In this document: in pieces, positions 8,028-17,531 of the stretch | Numbering within the stretch: the first letter of the stretch is position 1 | How the letters are laid out: each line of letters opens with the position of its first letter | DNA from: Azospirillum rugosum | GTDB taxonomy: Bacteria > Pseudomonadota > Alphaproteobacteria > Azospirillales > Azospirillaceae | NCBI RefSeq assembly: GCF_017876155.1 | Contig: NZ_JAGINP010000010.1 | Coordinates: 62,001-126,000, forward strand | DNA: 64,000 bases | Reading direction: 5' to 3' | The notes under the pieces: generated by a model | The model's input: the letters and a program-made list of their open reading frames with translations, nothing else | Database searches by the model: none | What the model was told of the DNA's origin: nothing | Made by a program: the position numbers and the translations under genes

Positions 8028-9197
8028 ATGTCCCTGACGATCCGCCTGCCGCGCCCTGACCGCACACTGGAAGCCTACGAGGTCGCGCCCGCCCGCGGGT
8101 TTCCGGGCAGGATCACGGGGCCACTGAACCGTGTCGCCTTCGCCGCCGCGCATGTGGTCGCCGATCCACTGGCCGACAACGACCCCTGGCTGACTCCGGC
8201 CATCGATTGGGACCGCACCATCGCCTTCCGCGACCATCTCTGGGATCTCGGTTTCGGTGTTGCCGAGGCGATGGACACCGCGCAGCGCGGCATGGGCATG
8301 GACTGGCCGGCCTCGTTGGATCTCATCCGCCGCTCGCTGGATGCCGCCAAGCCGCGCGGCGGCTTGGTGTTCAGCGGAGCTGGCACCGACCACCTCGCCC
8401 TGGAGGACGTCCGCTCGGTCGATGATGTCATCCGAGCCTACGAGGAGCAGGTGTCGGCCGTGGAGGCGCTTGGCGGTCGCATCATCCTGATGGCGTCGCG
8501 TGCCCTGGCCCGCGTGGCCCGCTCCCCGGAGGACTACGTCCAGGTTTATTCCCGCATCCTGTCCCAGGTGCGCGAGCCGGTGATCATCCACTGGCTGGGC
8601 GATATGTTCGACCCGGCGCTGACCGGCTATTGGGGCACGCGCGACCTTGATGCGGCGATGGACACGGCGGTCTCCATCATCAACGATCACGCCGCCAAGG
8701 TGGACGGCGTGAAGATCTCTCTGCTCGACAAGGACAAGGAGATCGCCATCCGCGGCCGGCTGGACCCGGCCGTGCGTATGTACACGGGCGACGATTTCAA
8801 CTATGCGGAGTTGATTGCCGGGGACGAGACGGGCTACTCGCACGCGCTGCTCGGCATTTTCGACGCCATCGCCCCGGCCGCGTCCGCTGCGTTGGCGGCC
8901 TTGGCGCAGGGCGACTCCGCGTCATTCCACGCCATCCTGAAGCCCACGGTGCCGCTGTCCCGCCACATCTTCCGGGCGCCGACCCGCTTCTACAAGACCG
9001 GCGTCGTGTTCATGGCCTATCTGAACGGCCACCAGGATCATTTTACGATGATCGCAGGGCAGGAGAGCGCCCGGTCCACCTTGCATCTGACGGAGATCTT
9101 CAAGCTCGCCGACAAGGCCGGTCTGCTGCGCGATCCGGAACGGGCGATGCGTCGCATGGCCGAGGTTCTGGCGGTGCGCGGGATCGAGGCGACATGA
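8028..9197 (+). CDS. DUF993 / dihydrodipicolinate synthase-like protein
   Basis: A 389-residue protein starting MSLTIRLPRPDRTLEAYEV, the usual N-terminus of the DUF993 family, which is treated as distantly related to DHDPS-type aldolases. The ATG at 8028 was chosen over an in-frame extension to 7977 because CTGGAGA lies just upstream. A barrel-like pattern is visible, with a possible Schiff-base Lys in KVDGVKISLLDKDKE. It is the last gene of the CoA-transferase/AroE operon and converges on the serine deaminase. The reaction is not established for the family; a retro-aldol or lyase step in sugar-acid breakdown is an inference. Confidence 0.82.
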   Translation: MSLTIRLPRPDRTLEAYEVAPARGFPGRITGPLNRVAFAAAHVVADPLADNDPWLTPAIDWDRTIAFRDHLWDLGFGVAEAMDTAQRGMGMDWPASLDLIRRSLDAAKPRGGLVFSGAGTDHLALEDVRSVDDVIRAYEEQVSAVEALGGRIILMASRALARVARSPEDYVQVYSRILSQVREPVIIHWLGDMFDPALTGYWGTRDLDAAMDTAVSIINDHAAKVDGVKISLLDKDKEIAIRGRLDPAVRMYTGDDFNYAELIAGDETGYSHALLGIFDAIAPAASAALAALAQGDSASFHAILKPTVPLSRHIFRAPTRFYKTGVVFMAYLNGHQDHFTMIAGQESARSTLHLTEIFKLADKAGLLRDPERAMRRMAEVLAVRGIEAT

Positions 9198-9256
9198 TGC
9201 GGGATTTTGCGTCCGATTGCCGCTGGCCGTTTGAGACGGTCTCTGGATCTCCACGG

Positions 9257-10687
9257 TCAGCAGGCGACGACGTTCACCGCGAGGCCTCCGAGGCCGGTTT
9301 CCTTGTACTTCGAGCGCATATCCTCACCGGTCTGGCGCATGGTTTCGATCACCGCGTCCAACGGGACGAGGTGCGTGCCGTCGCCGCGCAGGGCGAGGCG
9401 GGCCGCGTTGATGGCCTTGACCGCCCCCATGGTGTTGCGTTCGATGCAGGGAACCTGCACGAGGCCGCGCACCGGGTCGCAGGTGAGGCCGAGATTGTGC
9501 TCCATGCCGATCTCCGCGGCGTTCTCCACCTGCTCCGGCGTGCCGCCGAGGACCGCCGCCAGGGCGCCGGCGGCCATGGAACAGGCGACGCCGACCTCGC
9601 CCTGGCAGCCCATCTCCGCGGCGGAGATGGAGGCTCGCGTTTTGTAAAGCGCGCCGATGCCCGCCGCGGTGAGTAGGAAGTCGCGGGCCTTTTCCGGCGA
9701 AGCCCCCTGGCAGAAGGTCTCGTAATACTTCAGCACGGCCGGGATGACGCCCGCCGCTCCGTTGGTCGGGGCGGTGACGATGCGGCCGCCCGCGGCGTTT
9801 TCCTCATTGACGGCCAGCGCGTAAAGACTGACCCAGTCCAGCCCGTGCAGCGGGTCGGCCGCCCGGTCAGGCGGTGCCGCGTTCAGGTCCCGGTGTAGGG
9901 CAGGGGCCCGGCGGCGCAGGTTGAGGCCCCCGGGCAGCATCCCTTCACGCCGGCATCCGCGCTCGATACTGTCCATCATCGCGCTGCGGACCGTATCGAG
10001 GAAGGCAAAGGTGTCCCGATCGTCGCGCAACGCCCGTTCGTTCGCCAGGATGACGCCGGCGATGGACAGGCCGGCACCCCTCGCCATGGCCAGCAGTTCC
10101 GCGGCAGAGGTGAAGGGGTAGGGGGCATTGGCGTTGTGTCCGGACGGCGGGCGTCCCGCGTCTTCACGGCAAACGATGGCCCCACCGCCGACCGAATGGA
10201 ACTCGCGGGCCAAGACCGGCCGGTCCCGCTCGCAGGCGGTGAAGCGCATGCCGTTGGGGTGCCCTTCGAGCACACGGTCTTTGCGGAAGAGCAGATGCCG
10301 GTCCGGATCGAACGGAATGATCCGGCGGTGATCCAGCGTGATGCTGCGCGTGGTGCGGACCGCCTCGACGATGCCGTCGACCGCGTCCGGATCGACCGTT
10401 TCGGGCAGCCATCCCGACAGACCGAGCAGCACCGCCACGTCCGTCTGATGACCGTGTCCGGTGAGCGCCAGCGACCCGAACAGTTCGACCGTCACCGCGG
10501 TCACGCCGTCCGCGTCGCCCTGCTCCAACACATCCCTGGCGAAGCGATGAGCGGCGCGCATCGGGCCGACGGTGTGGGAACTTGACGGGCCGATGCCGAT
10601 GGCGAAGCAATCGGTAACGCCGATCGGGACGGCTGGACGGAGCCGGGTGCCCGGACCGAACAAGGGGACCACGGGTGACTCAGGCAT
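9257..10687 (-). CDS. sdaA: L-serine ammonia-lyase, iron-sulfur dependent
   Basis: A 476-residue single-chain L-serine dehydratase that converts serine to pyruvate and ammonia. The N-terminal domain has the [16 protein letters not shown] motif. The catalytic domain has the Cys residues expected to hold the 4Fe-4S cluster ([30 protein letters not shown]). The start ATG at 10687 is preceded by AGGAGG at 5-nt spacing; a GTG two codons earlier would overlap that ribosome site. The leader contains a tandem glycine riboswitch, so expression should follow glycine supply: serine hydroxymethyltransferase makes serine from glycine and this enzyme drains it to pyruvate. It is convergent with the DUF993 gene. 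Confidence 0.95.
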   Translation of the reverse strand: MPESPVVPLFGPGTRLRPAVPIGVTDCFAIGIGPSSSHTVGPMRAAHRFARDVLEQGDADGVTAVTVELFGSLALTGHGHQTDVAVLLGLSGWLPETVDPDAVDGIVEAVRTTRSITLDHRRIIPFDPDRHLLFRKDRVLEGHPNGMRFTACERDRPVLAREFHSVGGGAIVCREDAGRPPSGHNANAPYPFTSAAELLAMARGAGLSIAGVILANERALRDDRDTFAFLDTVRSAMMDSIERGCRREGMLPGGLNLRRRAPALHRDLNAAPPDRAADPLHGLDWVSLYALAVNEENAAGGRIVTAPTNGAAGVIPAVLKYYETFCQGASPEKARDFLLTAAGIGALYKTRASISAAEMGCQGEVGVACSMAAGALAAVLGGTPEQVENAAEIGMEHNLGLTCDPVRGLVQVPCIERNTMGAVKAINAARLALRGDGTHLVPLDAVIETMRQTGEDMRSKYKETGLGGLAVNVVAC

Positions 10688-10721
10688 GCGCACCTCCTGC
10701 TGCGATCACGGGATCGCGGTT

Positions 10722-10890
10722 GTCGGTGCCCCCTCTGTCTTTTCGCCTGAGAACGTTATCCCGTCGGCGGGCGCACGGCGCCTCTCTCCAGAGTCTGGAA
10801 CGTCGTCACGGTTCTTCTGCCTGAGAGTTTCCGGGGCGGTTGCTCCTTCGGCGTCGGCGAACCGATCTCTCCCGTGGCGACGGCATCTGT
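10722..10890 (-). promoter_or_regulatory. Tandem glycine riboswitch
   Basis: On the minus strand the first aptamer shows GGGAGAG, GCCGAAGGAGCAA, then GGAAACTCTCAGGCA and AAGAACCG. The second shows CTCTGGAGAGAGGC, then TTCTCAGGCGAAAAGACAG and AGGGGGCAC. These are the conserved cores of the two cooperative glycine aptamers joined by a short linker. The element ends about 35 nt before the sdaA start, so it most likely works as an on-switch that raises serine deaminase when glycine is high. The boundaries are approximate. Confidence 0.9.
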
Positions 10891-10973
10891 GCTCAACCTT
10901 ACCCGCCGATACCGCCTCTTTCAGCAGGAATCGACAGGCGCACGAACTTTCTTCAGGGCGGACGGCCGAACGG

Positions 10974-11624
10974 TCAGCCCGGGGTGTTCGCGGTCCGGTC
11001 TCTACCCTCCCAATCTGATCGGTCGATGCGCGGCATGTCGAACTCGTCGCTGAGGCGGGCGTACCAGCCCCGGCCGTGCGTGCGGGCCACCAGCTTCAGC
11101 TTCGGGGGATCGACGTAGCACTTGCCGGCGTCGATGACCGCGTCGTCCCGGATGTGCATGGCCAGCACCTTGCCCACGACCAAGGCGCGGCCGTTGCCGA
11201 GGTCCAGCATGGTGAACCGCTCGCACTCCAGCGCCACCGGGCTTTCGGCGATGCGCGGCGGCTTCACCTTGGTGGAGGGCAGCGCGGTCAGGCCGGCCTC
11301 CGCCAACTCGTCGACCTCCGGGCCGAACTCGATGGCCGTGACGTTCATCCGCTCGGCCGTTTCCTCCGACACGAGGTTGACGACGAAGGCGCCGGTGTCG
11401 CGGATGTTGCGCGCCGTGTCCTTCGGAACGCCCTGCCGCCCCATCACGCCCAGGCAGACGATGGGCGGATCGTCGGAAAAGATGTTGAAGAAGGAAAAGG
11501 GCGCCGCGTTCAGGTGGCCCTGCAAGTCCTCCGTCACGACCCAGGCGATCGGGCGCGGGATGACGCAGGAGGCCAGCAGCTTGTACCCGTCGCGCGGGGC
11601 GAGTTCCGCGAAGTCGAACAGCAT
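10974..11624 (-). CDS. Flavin reductase family protein
   Basis: A 216-residue protein of the FMN-binding split-barrel flavin reductase (DIM6/NTAB) family. The motif RPIAWVVTED and then LNAAPFSFFNIFSDDPPIV are the usual flavin-contact region; GECERF-like residues follow at about 120. Such proteins either supply reduced FMN to a monooxygenase or bind flavin themselves. It lies 15 bp after the VanB-type reductase gene, at the end of the Rieske oxygenase operon, so it may serve an oxygenase step of the same pathway. The Rieske enzyme already has its own reductase, so its partner is not clear. Confidence 0.88.
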   Translation of the reverse strand: MLFDFAELAPRDGYKLLASCVIPRPIAWVVTEDLQGHLNAAPFSFFNIFSDDPPIVCLGVMGRQGVPKDTARNIRDTGAFVVNLVSEETAERMNVTAIEFGPEVDELAEAGLTALPSTKVKPPRIAESPVALECERFTMLDLGNGRALVVGKVLAMHIRDDAVIDAGKCYVDPPKLKLVARTHGRGWYARLSDEFDMPRIDRSDWEGRDRTANTPG

Positions 11625-11639
11625 CCACCCACTCCGAAG

Positions 11640-12593
11640 CTAAACGTCCAGCACCAGCAGAGGCGATTTGGAGCGGGAGCAGCAAATCGTGACGTGGCTG
11701 TTGGCGGCCTTCTCCTCCGCCGTCTGGTAGGCGTCGCGGTGATCCGGCTCGCCCTCCAGCACGCGCGTCAGACAGGCGCCGCACACCCCCTGCTCGCAGG
11801 AGGTCAGGATGTCCACCCCCGCCTTGTCCAGCGCCTGGGCGATGGTCTCGTCCTTGCCCACCGTGACGGTCACGCCGCTCTGCTCGGCCCGCACCTGGAA
11901 GCTGTCGCCGCCGACCTCGACCGCCGCGCCGAAATGCTCCAGATGGATGTTGGCGGACGGCCAGCCCCGGGCTTCCGCGGCGTTGCGCACGTAATCCATG
12001 AATCCCGACGGGCCGCAGATGTAGAGATGCGTGTCCGCGTCGGCCGACCCCAGGACTGCGTCCGGGGAAAAGCGCTGCTCCGGCGCCCCGTCGTCGAAAT
12101 GGTACACGACGCGGTCCGCGAAGGGCGCTTCGGCGAGCAGGCTGCGGAATGCGGTCCGGCTTTCCGACCGGCTGCAGTAATGCAGCTCGAAGTCCGCCCC
12201 GGCCGCGGTCAGGCGGTAAGCCATGGCGAGCAGCGGCGTGACGCCGATGCCGCCGGCCACCAGGATCGATTTCCGCGCGCCTTCCGCCAGCGGGAAGTTG
12301 TTGCGCGGCACACCGATCCGCACCGACTGCCCTTCCAGGAAGGTCGCGTGCACCGCGGCGGAGCCGCCGCGCGACTGCGGGTCGAGCAGGACCCCCAGCC
12401 GGTAGCACTGCGTCTCCGCCGGGTCGTTGCACAGCGAATACTGCCGGATCAGGTCCGGCCCGACATGGACGTCGATGTGCGCCCCGGCCTCGAACGGGGG
12501 CAGAGGCTCCCCCGTCGCGGACACCAGCTCCAGCATCACGATTCCGTCGGCTTCGATCACCCGACGGCGGATCAGGACGTCGAGAACGGACAT
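11640..12593 (-). CDS. PDR/VanB family oxidoreductase (Rieske oxygenase reductase)
   Basis: A 317-residue electron-transfer protein with an N-terminal FMN-binding barrel (IRQYSLCND), a central NAD-binding domain (SILVAGGIGVTPLLAMAY) and a C-terminal plant-type 2Fe-2S domain with Cys pattern CEQGVCGAC and a later Cys in TICC. This class IA layout takes electrons from NADH to a Rieske oxygenase. Its ATG shares a base with the stop of the Rieske gene (TGATG), so production is likely coupled and the two form a two-component oxygenase. Confidence 0.94.
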   Translation of the reverse strand: MSVLDVLIRRRVIEADGIVMLELVSATGEPLPPFEAGAHIDVHVGPDLIRQYSLCNDPAETQCYRLGVLLDPQSRGGSAAVHATFLEGQSVRIGVPRNNFPLAEGARKSILVAGGIGVTPLLAMAYRLTAAGADFELHYCSRSESRTAFRSLLAEAPFADRVVYHFDDGAPEQRFSPDAVLGSADADTHLYICGPSGFMDYVRNAAEARGWPSANIHLEHFGAAVEVGGDSFQVRAEQSGVTVTVGKDETIAQALDKAGVDILTSCEQGVCGACLTRVLEGEPDHRDAYQTAEEKAANSHVTICCSRSKSPLLVLDV

Positions 12594-13750
12594 CAGAGAT
12601 CCTTGCCCTGGAAGACGCGCTCCAGGTAGTAGCCGAGCACGTGGTGGATCGCCTCTTCCTTCGTGGACATCCGGCCGGGCTCGAAGGCGCGGGAACTCAT
12701 GGCGCGCTGGAGCGACTGGACCATGGTGCGGTCCTCCTCCAGCACGGTGGTCAGATAGTCGGCGTAGACCTTCACCTTGTCGGCGAAGCCCGGATCGTCG
12801 AACTTCTCCTTCGGGAACAGGAAGTAGGCGACCGACTTCGTCTTATTCGGCGCGATCGGCCAGTGCGCGAAGGGCCGCACATAGTCGCAGCGGGCGAGCA
12901 GCGTCAGGTTCGGCGGCAGGAAGCCGATGCGGCCGAAGCTCTCGTCCTCGTCCACCAGCCACGGCATCTTGCCCACCAGCGACTGGCCGGTCGGCGACAT
13001 GGTCTTGGTCTGGTAATGGATCGCCAGACGGCCGCGCGGGTGGCGGTGGTAGCGGTAGCTTTCCTCGTTGTGGAACTTGCCGATCGTGTCGGCGTGCAGC
13101 GTGCCGACGTGATAGATGTCGAGCAGGTTCTCGTAGACGAACTTCCAGTTGCAGTCGAACTCGATCTCGTACTTGAGCGCCAGGCGGCAGTCTTCCTGGC
13201 GCAGGAAGCCGAACTCCTCCTGGAAGGCCGCGATGAAGGTTTCCAGCGGCTCGACGTCGGGGTTGAAGCTGATGAAGATCCAGCCGGCCCAGCTGTCGAT
13301 CTTGATCGTCTTCAGGCGGCAGTTGGCCTGGTTGAAGCCGTTCGTCTCGCGCATGAAGGGCGCGCCGATCAGCTTGCCCTGAAGATCGTAGGTCCAGGCG
13401 TGGTAGGGGCACTTGAAGCGCTTGGTGTTGCCGCTGCCTTCCGCCACCTCGACGCCGCGGTGGGCGCACTGGTTGTAGAAGGCGTTCAGCTCGCCCTTCT
13501 GGTCGCGGGTGATGACGATCGGCTCGCCCATGATGGTGTGGGTGATGAAGTCGCCGGGCTTCTCCACCTCCTCGACCCGGCCGACGAACAGCCAGTCCTT
13601 CATGAACAGGCGTTCCTTCTCCATCTGGAACACCTCCTGCGAGGCGTAGACGTAGCCGGGGGTGTGGCGCGCCTCGTTCAGCGGGCGGAGCGTCTCTTCG
13701 ACGGCCTCGGCCGTGCGGGCGAAATCCTGGGTGGTCATGGTGTTGGTCAT
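12593..13750 (-). CDS. Rieske 2Fe-2S aromatic ring-hydroxylating oxygenase, large subunit
   Basis: About 385 residues. The Rieske centre is CAH then CPYH (about residues 95-117), and the mononuclear iron site is DIYHVGTLH near residue 211, preceded by the conserved NWKFVYENLL. There is no gene for a small subunit, so it is probably a homo-oligomer of the type that hydroxylates or demethylates small N-containing compounds. I prefer the ATG at 13750 (GAGGA upstream) over the one at 13777, which lacks a ribosome site. It sits between the ABC importer genes and its reductase in one operon. The substrate is unknown. Confidence 0.93.
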   Translation of the reverse strand: MTNTMTTQDFARTAEAVEETLRPLNEARHTPGYVYASQEVFQMEKERLFMKDWLFVGRVEEVEKPGDFITHTIMGEPIVITRDQKGELNAFYNQCAHRGVEVAEGSGNTKRFKCPYHAWTYDLQGKLIGAPFMRETNGFNQANCRLKTIKIDSWAGWIFISFNPDVEPLETFIAAFQEEFGFLRQEDCRLALKYEIEFDCNWKFVYENLLDIYHVGTLHADTIGKFHNEESYRYHRHPRGRLAIHYQTKTMSPTGQSLVGKMPWLVDEDESFGRIGFLPPNLTLLARCDYVRPFAHWPIAPNKTKSVAYFLFPKEKFDDPGFADKVKVYADYLTTVLEEDRTMVQSLQRAMSSRAFEPGRMSTKEEAIHHVLGYYLERVFQGKDL

Positions 13751-13823
13751 GGGGGACGGGATCCTCGGATCGGTCATTCGGCGCCGCGGGGCGCCGTGCG
13801 TTGTGCGTGTTCGGCGTCGGCGC

Positions 13824-14666
13824 TCAGCAGGCGGCCTTGCCGATGTAGGCGGTGGGGGCTGGCGCAGGCCGGCAAGGCGCGCCGGGAGCGGGAAGGACGC
13901 GGCGCAGGAAATCCTGGGTGCGCTGGTGCCGCGGGTTGCTGAAGATCGCCTCCGGCGTCCCTTCCTCCAGCATGTCGCCCTGGTGGAAGAAGAGGACGCG
14001 GTCGGCGACCTCGCGCGCGAAGCCCATCTCGTGGGTCACGACGATCATCGTCATGCCCTCTTCCGCCAGCTGCTTCATGGTCGCCAGCACGTCGCCGACC
14101 AGTTCCGGGTCGAGCGCCGAGGTCGGCTCGTCGAACAGCATCAGCTTCGGCTTCATGGCGAGCGCCCGCGCGATGGCGACGCGCTGCTGCTGGCCGCCGG
14201 ACAGGCGCGACGGGTAGCTGTCCGCCTTCTCCGCCAGCCCGACCTTCTCCAGCAGGGCCATGGCCAGCTCCCGCGCTTCGGCCGGCGGCGTCTTCTTCAC
14301 CGTGACCGGGCCGATGGTGATGTTGTCCAGCACGGTCAGGTGGGCGAACAGGTTGAAGCTCTGGAAGACCATGCCGATCTGGGCGCGCTTCTCGTTCAGG
14401 ACGCGGTCGGGAAACACGGTGAAGGAACCGTCGTCCTTGTGCTGCCCCATCGGCTGCCCGTCGACGAAGATGCGCCCCCGCTCCGGCACTTCCATCATGT
14501 TGATGCAGCGGAGCAGCGTGCTCTTGCCCGAACCGCTGGCGCCGATGATCACCAGCACCTCGCCCGCGCGGACGTCCAGGCTGACGTCGCGCAGCACGAC
14601 GTGCGAGCCGAAGCTCTTGCGCAGCTTTTCGATACGCACCATCGGGAGGGATTCCTTGTTGCTCAT
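13824..14666 (-). CDS. Polar amino acid ABC transporter ATP-binding protein, GlnQ-like
   Basis: A 280-residue ATPase with Walker [10 protein letters not shown], signature [16 protein letters not shown], and Walker [32 protein letters not shown] residues follow, typical of the GlnQ/HisP branch. The start at 14666 overlaps the permease stop (ATGA). A C-terminal tail of about 25 residues beyond the usual GlnQ end is Pro/Ala-rich. It pairs with the permease at 14663-15331 and probably the binding protein at 19623. Its position among Rieske-oxygenase and hydrolase genes suggests it imports their substrate. Confidence 0.93.
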   Translation of the reverse strand: MSNKESLPMVRIEKLRKSFGSHVVLRDVSLDVRAGEVLVIIGASGSGKSTLLRCINMMEVPERGRIFVDGQPMGQHKDDGSFTVFPDRVLNEKRAQIGMVFQSFNLFAHLTVLDNITIGPVTVKKTPPAEARELAMALLEKVGLAEKADSYPSRLSGGQQQRVAIARALAMKPKLMLFDEPTSALDPELVGDVLATMKQLAEEGMTMIVVTHEMGFAREVADRVLFFHQGDMLEEGTPEAIFSNPRHQRTQDFLRRVLPAPGAPCRPAPAPTAYIGKAAC

Positions 14667-15331
14667 CGGTCGCTCACGGCCAGGCGGCGTTCGAGGACCT
14701 GCGCTGCGGACGACATCATCCAGCAGACCAGGAAATAGACGACGCCGATGAAGGTGAAGATCTCGATGGGCCGGAAGGTCGTCGTCGACAGCACCTGCGC
14801 CTGATAGGTCAGGTCCGACACGCCCAGCACCGACACGAGGGAGGAGTATTTCAGCAGCGACACCGCCTCGTTGACGAAGGGCGGGATCATCTTCCGGGTG
14901 GCCTGCGGCAGGATGATCTTGCGCATGGTCTCGCCGTAGGACATGCCGATGCTGCGCGCCGCCTCGACTTGGCCCGGCGGGACGCCCTGGATGCCGGCGC
15001 GGAAGATCTCCGCGACATAGGCGGCGCCGTTGGTGGACAGCGCCACGATGCAGGCGCTGGTGGCGTCCAGGTTGATGCCGACCAGGACCGGCAGGCAGTA
15101 ATAGACCCAGATCAGCTGCACCAGGGCCGGCGTGTTGCGGAAGATTTCCACATAGGCCATGGCCAGGCGGCGCAGGAGACCCTTCTTCGACAGGCGCATC
15201 AGCCCGACCGCCAGCCCGATGACGATGGCGCAGGACAGCGAGGCCGCCGTCACGCCCAGGGTCAGCGTGATGCCCGAGATCAGGAAATCCCAGTTTTGCC
15301 AGACCACGCGCCAATTGAATGCATAATCCAT
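14663..15331 (-). CDS. Polar amino acid ABC transporter permease, HisM/GlnP-like
   Basis: A 222-residue inner-membrane protein with about five hydrophobic segments and the EAA loop at about residues 125-150 ([20 protein letters not shown]). Length and motif match the HisMQ family. Only one permease gene is present, so the channel may be a homodimer or need a second permease from elsewhere. The start codon at 15331 follows the hydrolase gene by 66 bp in the same direction. Confidence 0.92.
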   Translation of the reverse strand: MDYAFNWRVVWQNWDFLISGITLTLGVTAASLSCAIVIGLAVGLMRLSKKGLLRRLAMAYVEIFRNTPALVQLIWVYYCLPVLVGINLDATSACIVALSTNGAAYVAEIFRAGIQGVPPGQVEAARSIGMSYGETMRKIILPQATRKMIPPFVNEAVSLLKYSSLVSVLGVSDLTYQAQVLSTTTFRPIEIFTFIGVVYFLVCWMMSSAAQVLERRLAVSDR

Positions 15332-15397
15332 CTCATCCCTCGCTCCGCAGCCGCCCGGCCCGTCTTTCCTTGTCGGCGGAAAGTTCGGGGCAGGTCC

Positions 15398-16210
15398 TCA
15401 GTTGGACGTGATGACGTCGAGCAGCAGTGCGTTGAACCGCTCCGTCCGCTCGAAATAGGGGAGGTGCGCCGCCCCGTCGATGAAGCTGAAGCGCGACCCG
15501 GGAAGGCGCGCGTGCGCCTCCACCCCGATGTCGGTCGCGACGGAGATGTCCTTTTCCCCCCAGAGAAGCTGGATGGGAAAACGGCCCTCCATCGCCGCGA
15601 GCCGGCCGACGGTCGCGTCCTCGTCGATGGTCGTGCGGTAATAGTCGGCCAGCGCGGCGAAGGCTTCCCGCGCGCCCGGCGACGTGTTGATCCGATGGTC
15701 CTCCTCCACCCACTCGTCGGTAACGAGGGAGGTGTCCACCACGCTGAGCGTCAGGCGGCGGCGGATCTCCTCGCGGCTCATCTGCGGCAGCCAGTCGATG
15801 GTGCGCTGGCGCCGCGCCTCGCCCATGGGCAGGAGCCCGATGGAGCCGACGCAGGTCAGGCTGCGGGTCATCTCCGGATGGTCCGCCGCGAAGGCGGAGG
15901 CGACGAGGCCGCCGAAGGAAGTCCCGACGATGTGGGCCGGCTCGCCGCCGAGGCTGTCCAGGAAGGCGCGGAGCCAGCGGCTGTAGCCGGGTCCGCTGTA
16001 GTCGAAGCCGGCCCCCTTCTGCGCGTGGCCATGGCCGGGCAGGTCGACCGCAAAGACGCGGAAGCCGGCGGCCGCCAATCCGTCCAGGTTGCGCGCCCAG
16101 CGGTCGGCGCGCGCCGACAGGCCGTGCAGGAGGATGACCGCCGGGCCGGACAGGCCGCTTTGCAGGACGCGCGAGCGCACGCCGGCGATCTCGACAGGAT
16201 AGGAGAACAC
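15398..16210 (-). CDS. Alpha/beta hydrolase
   Basis: A 270-residue alpha/beta-hydrolase without a signal peptide. The oxyanion HG is at residues 29-30, the nucleophile elbow is GTSFGG with Ser98, and Asp221 and His249 complete the triad. Size and layout resemble NicD-type N-formylmaleamate deformylases and ring-fission product hydrolases. It lies between the NicX-like gene and the importer genes in one minus-strand unit. That neighbourhood makes a role in hydrolysing a ring-cleavage product attractive, but this is inference; many hydrolases share this outline. Confidence 0.88.
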   Translation of the reverse strand: MFSYPVEIAGVRSRVLQSGLSGPAVILLHGLSARADRWARNLDGLAAAGFRVFAVDLPGHGHAQKGAGFDYSGPGYSRWLRAFLDSLGGEPAHIVGTSFGGLVASAFAADHPEMTRSLTCVGSIGLLPMGEARRQRTIDWLPQMSREEIRRRLTLSVVDTSLVTDEWVEEDHRINTSPGAREAFAALADYYRTTIDEDATVGRLAAMEGRFPIQLLWGEKDISVATDIGVEAHARLPGSRFSFIDGAAHLPYFERTERFNALLLDVITSN

Positions 16211-16285
16211 GTGTGCACACTCCCCGTGCGACCGCCGCCGTGTGGTGTGGCGGGCGGTTGGCTGGCAGTCAGTTTGATCCCGTGG

Positions 16286-17326
16286 TCAGGCGTAAAGCGG
16301 TTCGAGGATCGCGGCGGCCTCGGCGGCCTCCGCGGGGACCAGCAGCTTGCCGTCCTCCACGACGGGCACGCCGTCGATCCACATGGACTGGTTGGTCACC
16401 ACGCCGTCCGGATGGTTCTCGCCGCCGCCCGGCACCCACCAGGGCAGGCCCAGCCCGATGGCGTTGCAGCCGACGACGCGGATGTCCTCGATGAAGGAGG
16501 AGCCCGTCGCCATCGCGGCGGGATGGAAGCCGTAGCTGAAATGGATCAGGTAGCCGTAGTCGCCGCCGCCGGCCCGGCGCAGCGAGCGGTCCATCACCCG
16601 CGTGTCGGCGCCGCCGCCGGTCACGCTGCGAATCTTGCCGTCCACCTCCAGCCGCACCGGCTCCTTCGGAACGCAGTAATGCTCGTGGAAGACCGCCTCC
16701 AGGACCACGACGCCCGTCACGCTCTCCGGGACCGGGTACATGATCGCGGAGCCGGGAACGGTCTGCGATCCGGGATTGCGGGCGTAGCGGTCCTTGCGGG
16801 TCGCCGGCTTGCCGATGGTGTAGGTGAGGTCCGTGCCCAGGCGGCTGGTGATCCGGCAGGTCTTGCCCTCCGCCGCGCGGAAATAGGCGTCCACGGCGGA
16901 CTGCACCTCGAACAGCCGGTCGAAGTCCACGCCCCCGTAAAGCCGCGCCAGCCCCGCGGCGCCGACGTCGCCCAGCAGGATGTAGCGCGCCCGCCCGGCC
17001 TTCATCGCCTGATCGTGCGCGTGGGAGCCCGCCATGTAGGGAAAGGTCAGGTCCAGCCACACGTCGCCGGCCTTCACCGCCTCGACGACGGGCCCCGGGA
17101 TGTGCGGATCGGCGAGCGAGCCCTGGAAGGGCAACCGCGGCATCGAGACGACGACCGGCTTCGCGCCGAGCCGCCCGGCCGCCGCGGCCAGAGCGTCGAC
17201 CACAACGGGATCGGTGGCGTTGTCGGTGGTCATCAGGACGCATTCGCCGTCCCGAACGCAGAAATGGTCTTTGAGCAACACGTCCGCGGCGCGCGTCAGG
17301 CGTGTGTCGCAGGTGAGATTCGCCAT
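16286..17326 (-). CDS. NicX-like 2,5-dihydroxypyridine dioxygenase / aminopeptidase-fold protein
   Basis: A 346-residue protein of the family that covers NicX (2,5-dihydroxypyridine 5,6-dioxygenase) and M29-like aminopeptidases. The C-terminal half carries IHFSYGFHP (His262, His268) and GGENHPDG (His305, Asp307), matching the His and His-x-Asp iron ligands known for NicX. The ATG at 17326 has GGGAAG at 7-nt spacing; an upstream ATG at 17344 is possible. It is the first gene of the unit that runs through the hydrolase, importer and Rieske genes, with a TCAAG-N3-CTTGA palindrome about 100 bp upstream. NicX activity is inference; a related hydrolase activity cannot be excluded. Confidence 0.72.
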   Translation of the reverse strand: MANLTCDTRLTRAADVLLKDHFCVRDGECVLMTTDNATDPVVVDALAAAAGRLGAKPVVVSMPRLPFQGSLADPHIPGPVVEAVKAGDVWLDLTFPYMAGSHAHDQAMKAGRARYILLGDVGAAGLARLYGGVDFDRLFEVQSAVDAYFRAAEGKTCRITSRLGTDLTYTIGKPATRKDRYARNPGSQTVPGSAIMYPVPESVTGVVVLEAVFHEHYCVPKEPVRLEVDGKIRSVTGGGADTRVMDRSLRRAGGGDYGYLIHFSYGFHPAAMATGSSFIEDIRVVGCNAIGLGLPWWVPGGGENHPDGVVTNQSMWIDGVPVVEDGKLLVPAEAAEAAAILEPLYA

Positions 17327-17425
17327 CGTCATGCTTCCCTGCATTTTCTTGTCTCTGTCCGCGGCCGACTTTTGTCTTCTTTCCCGCAGCGTGTTGCGGC
17401 CATGATACGAGGGGGTGACGGAGTG

Positions 17426-17438
17426 TCAAGTCACTTGA
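17426..17438. promoter_or_regulatory. Likely XRE-cupin regulator operator, copy 1
   Basis: The palindrome TCAAG-TCA-CTTGA lies between the NicX-like gene (start 17326) and the M20 gene stop at 17532. The same half-sites and spacing recur at 18832-18844 in front of the regulator gene. Both are followed by AAT. Confidence 0.6.
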
Positions 17439-17531
17439 ATGGAAATACTGAAACTTTCCCAGAGAGAAATCGGCGAGCGAACCGGTTCATTCGGGCGGAT
17501 TTGGCCCGCGTTTCTGGACCGGGCGCGCCGT

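Noticed and set aside
13824-15314. A 496-codon frame considered as a fused transporter protein
   Set aside because: Only the part from 14666 has ATPase motifs; the upstream part is an out-of-frame reading of the permease gene.
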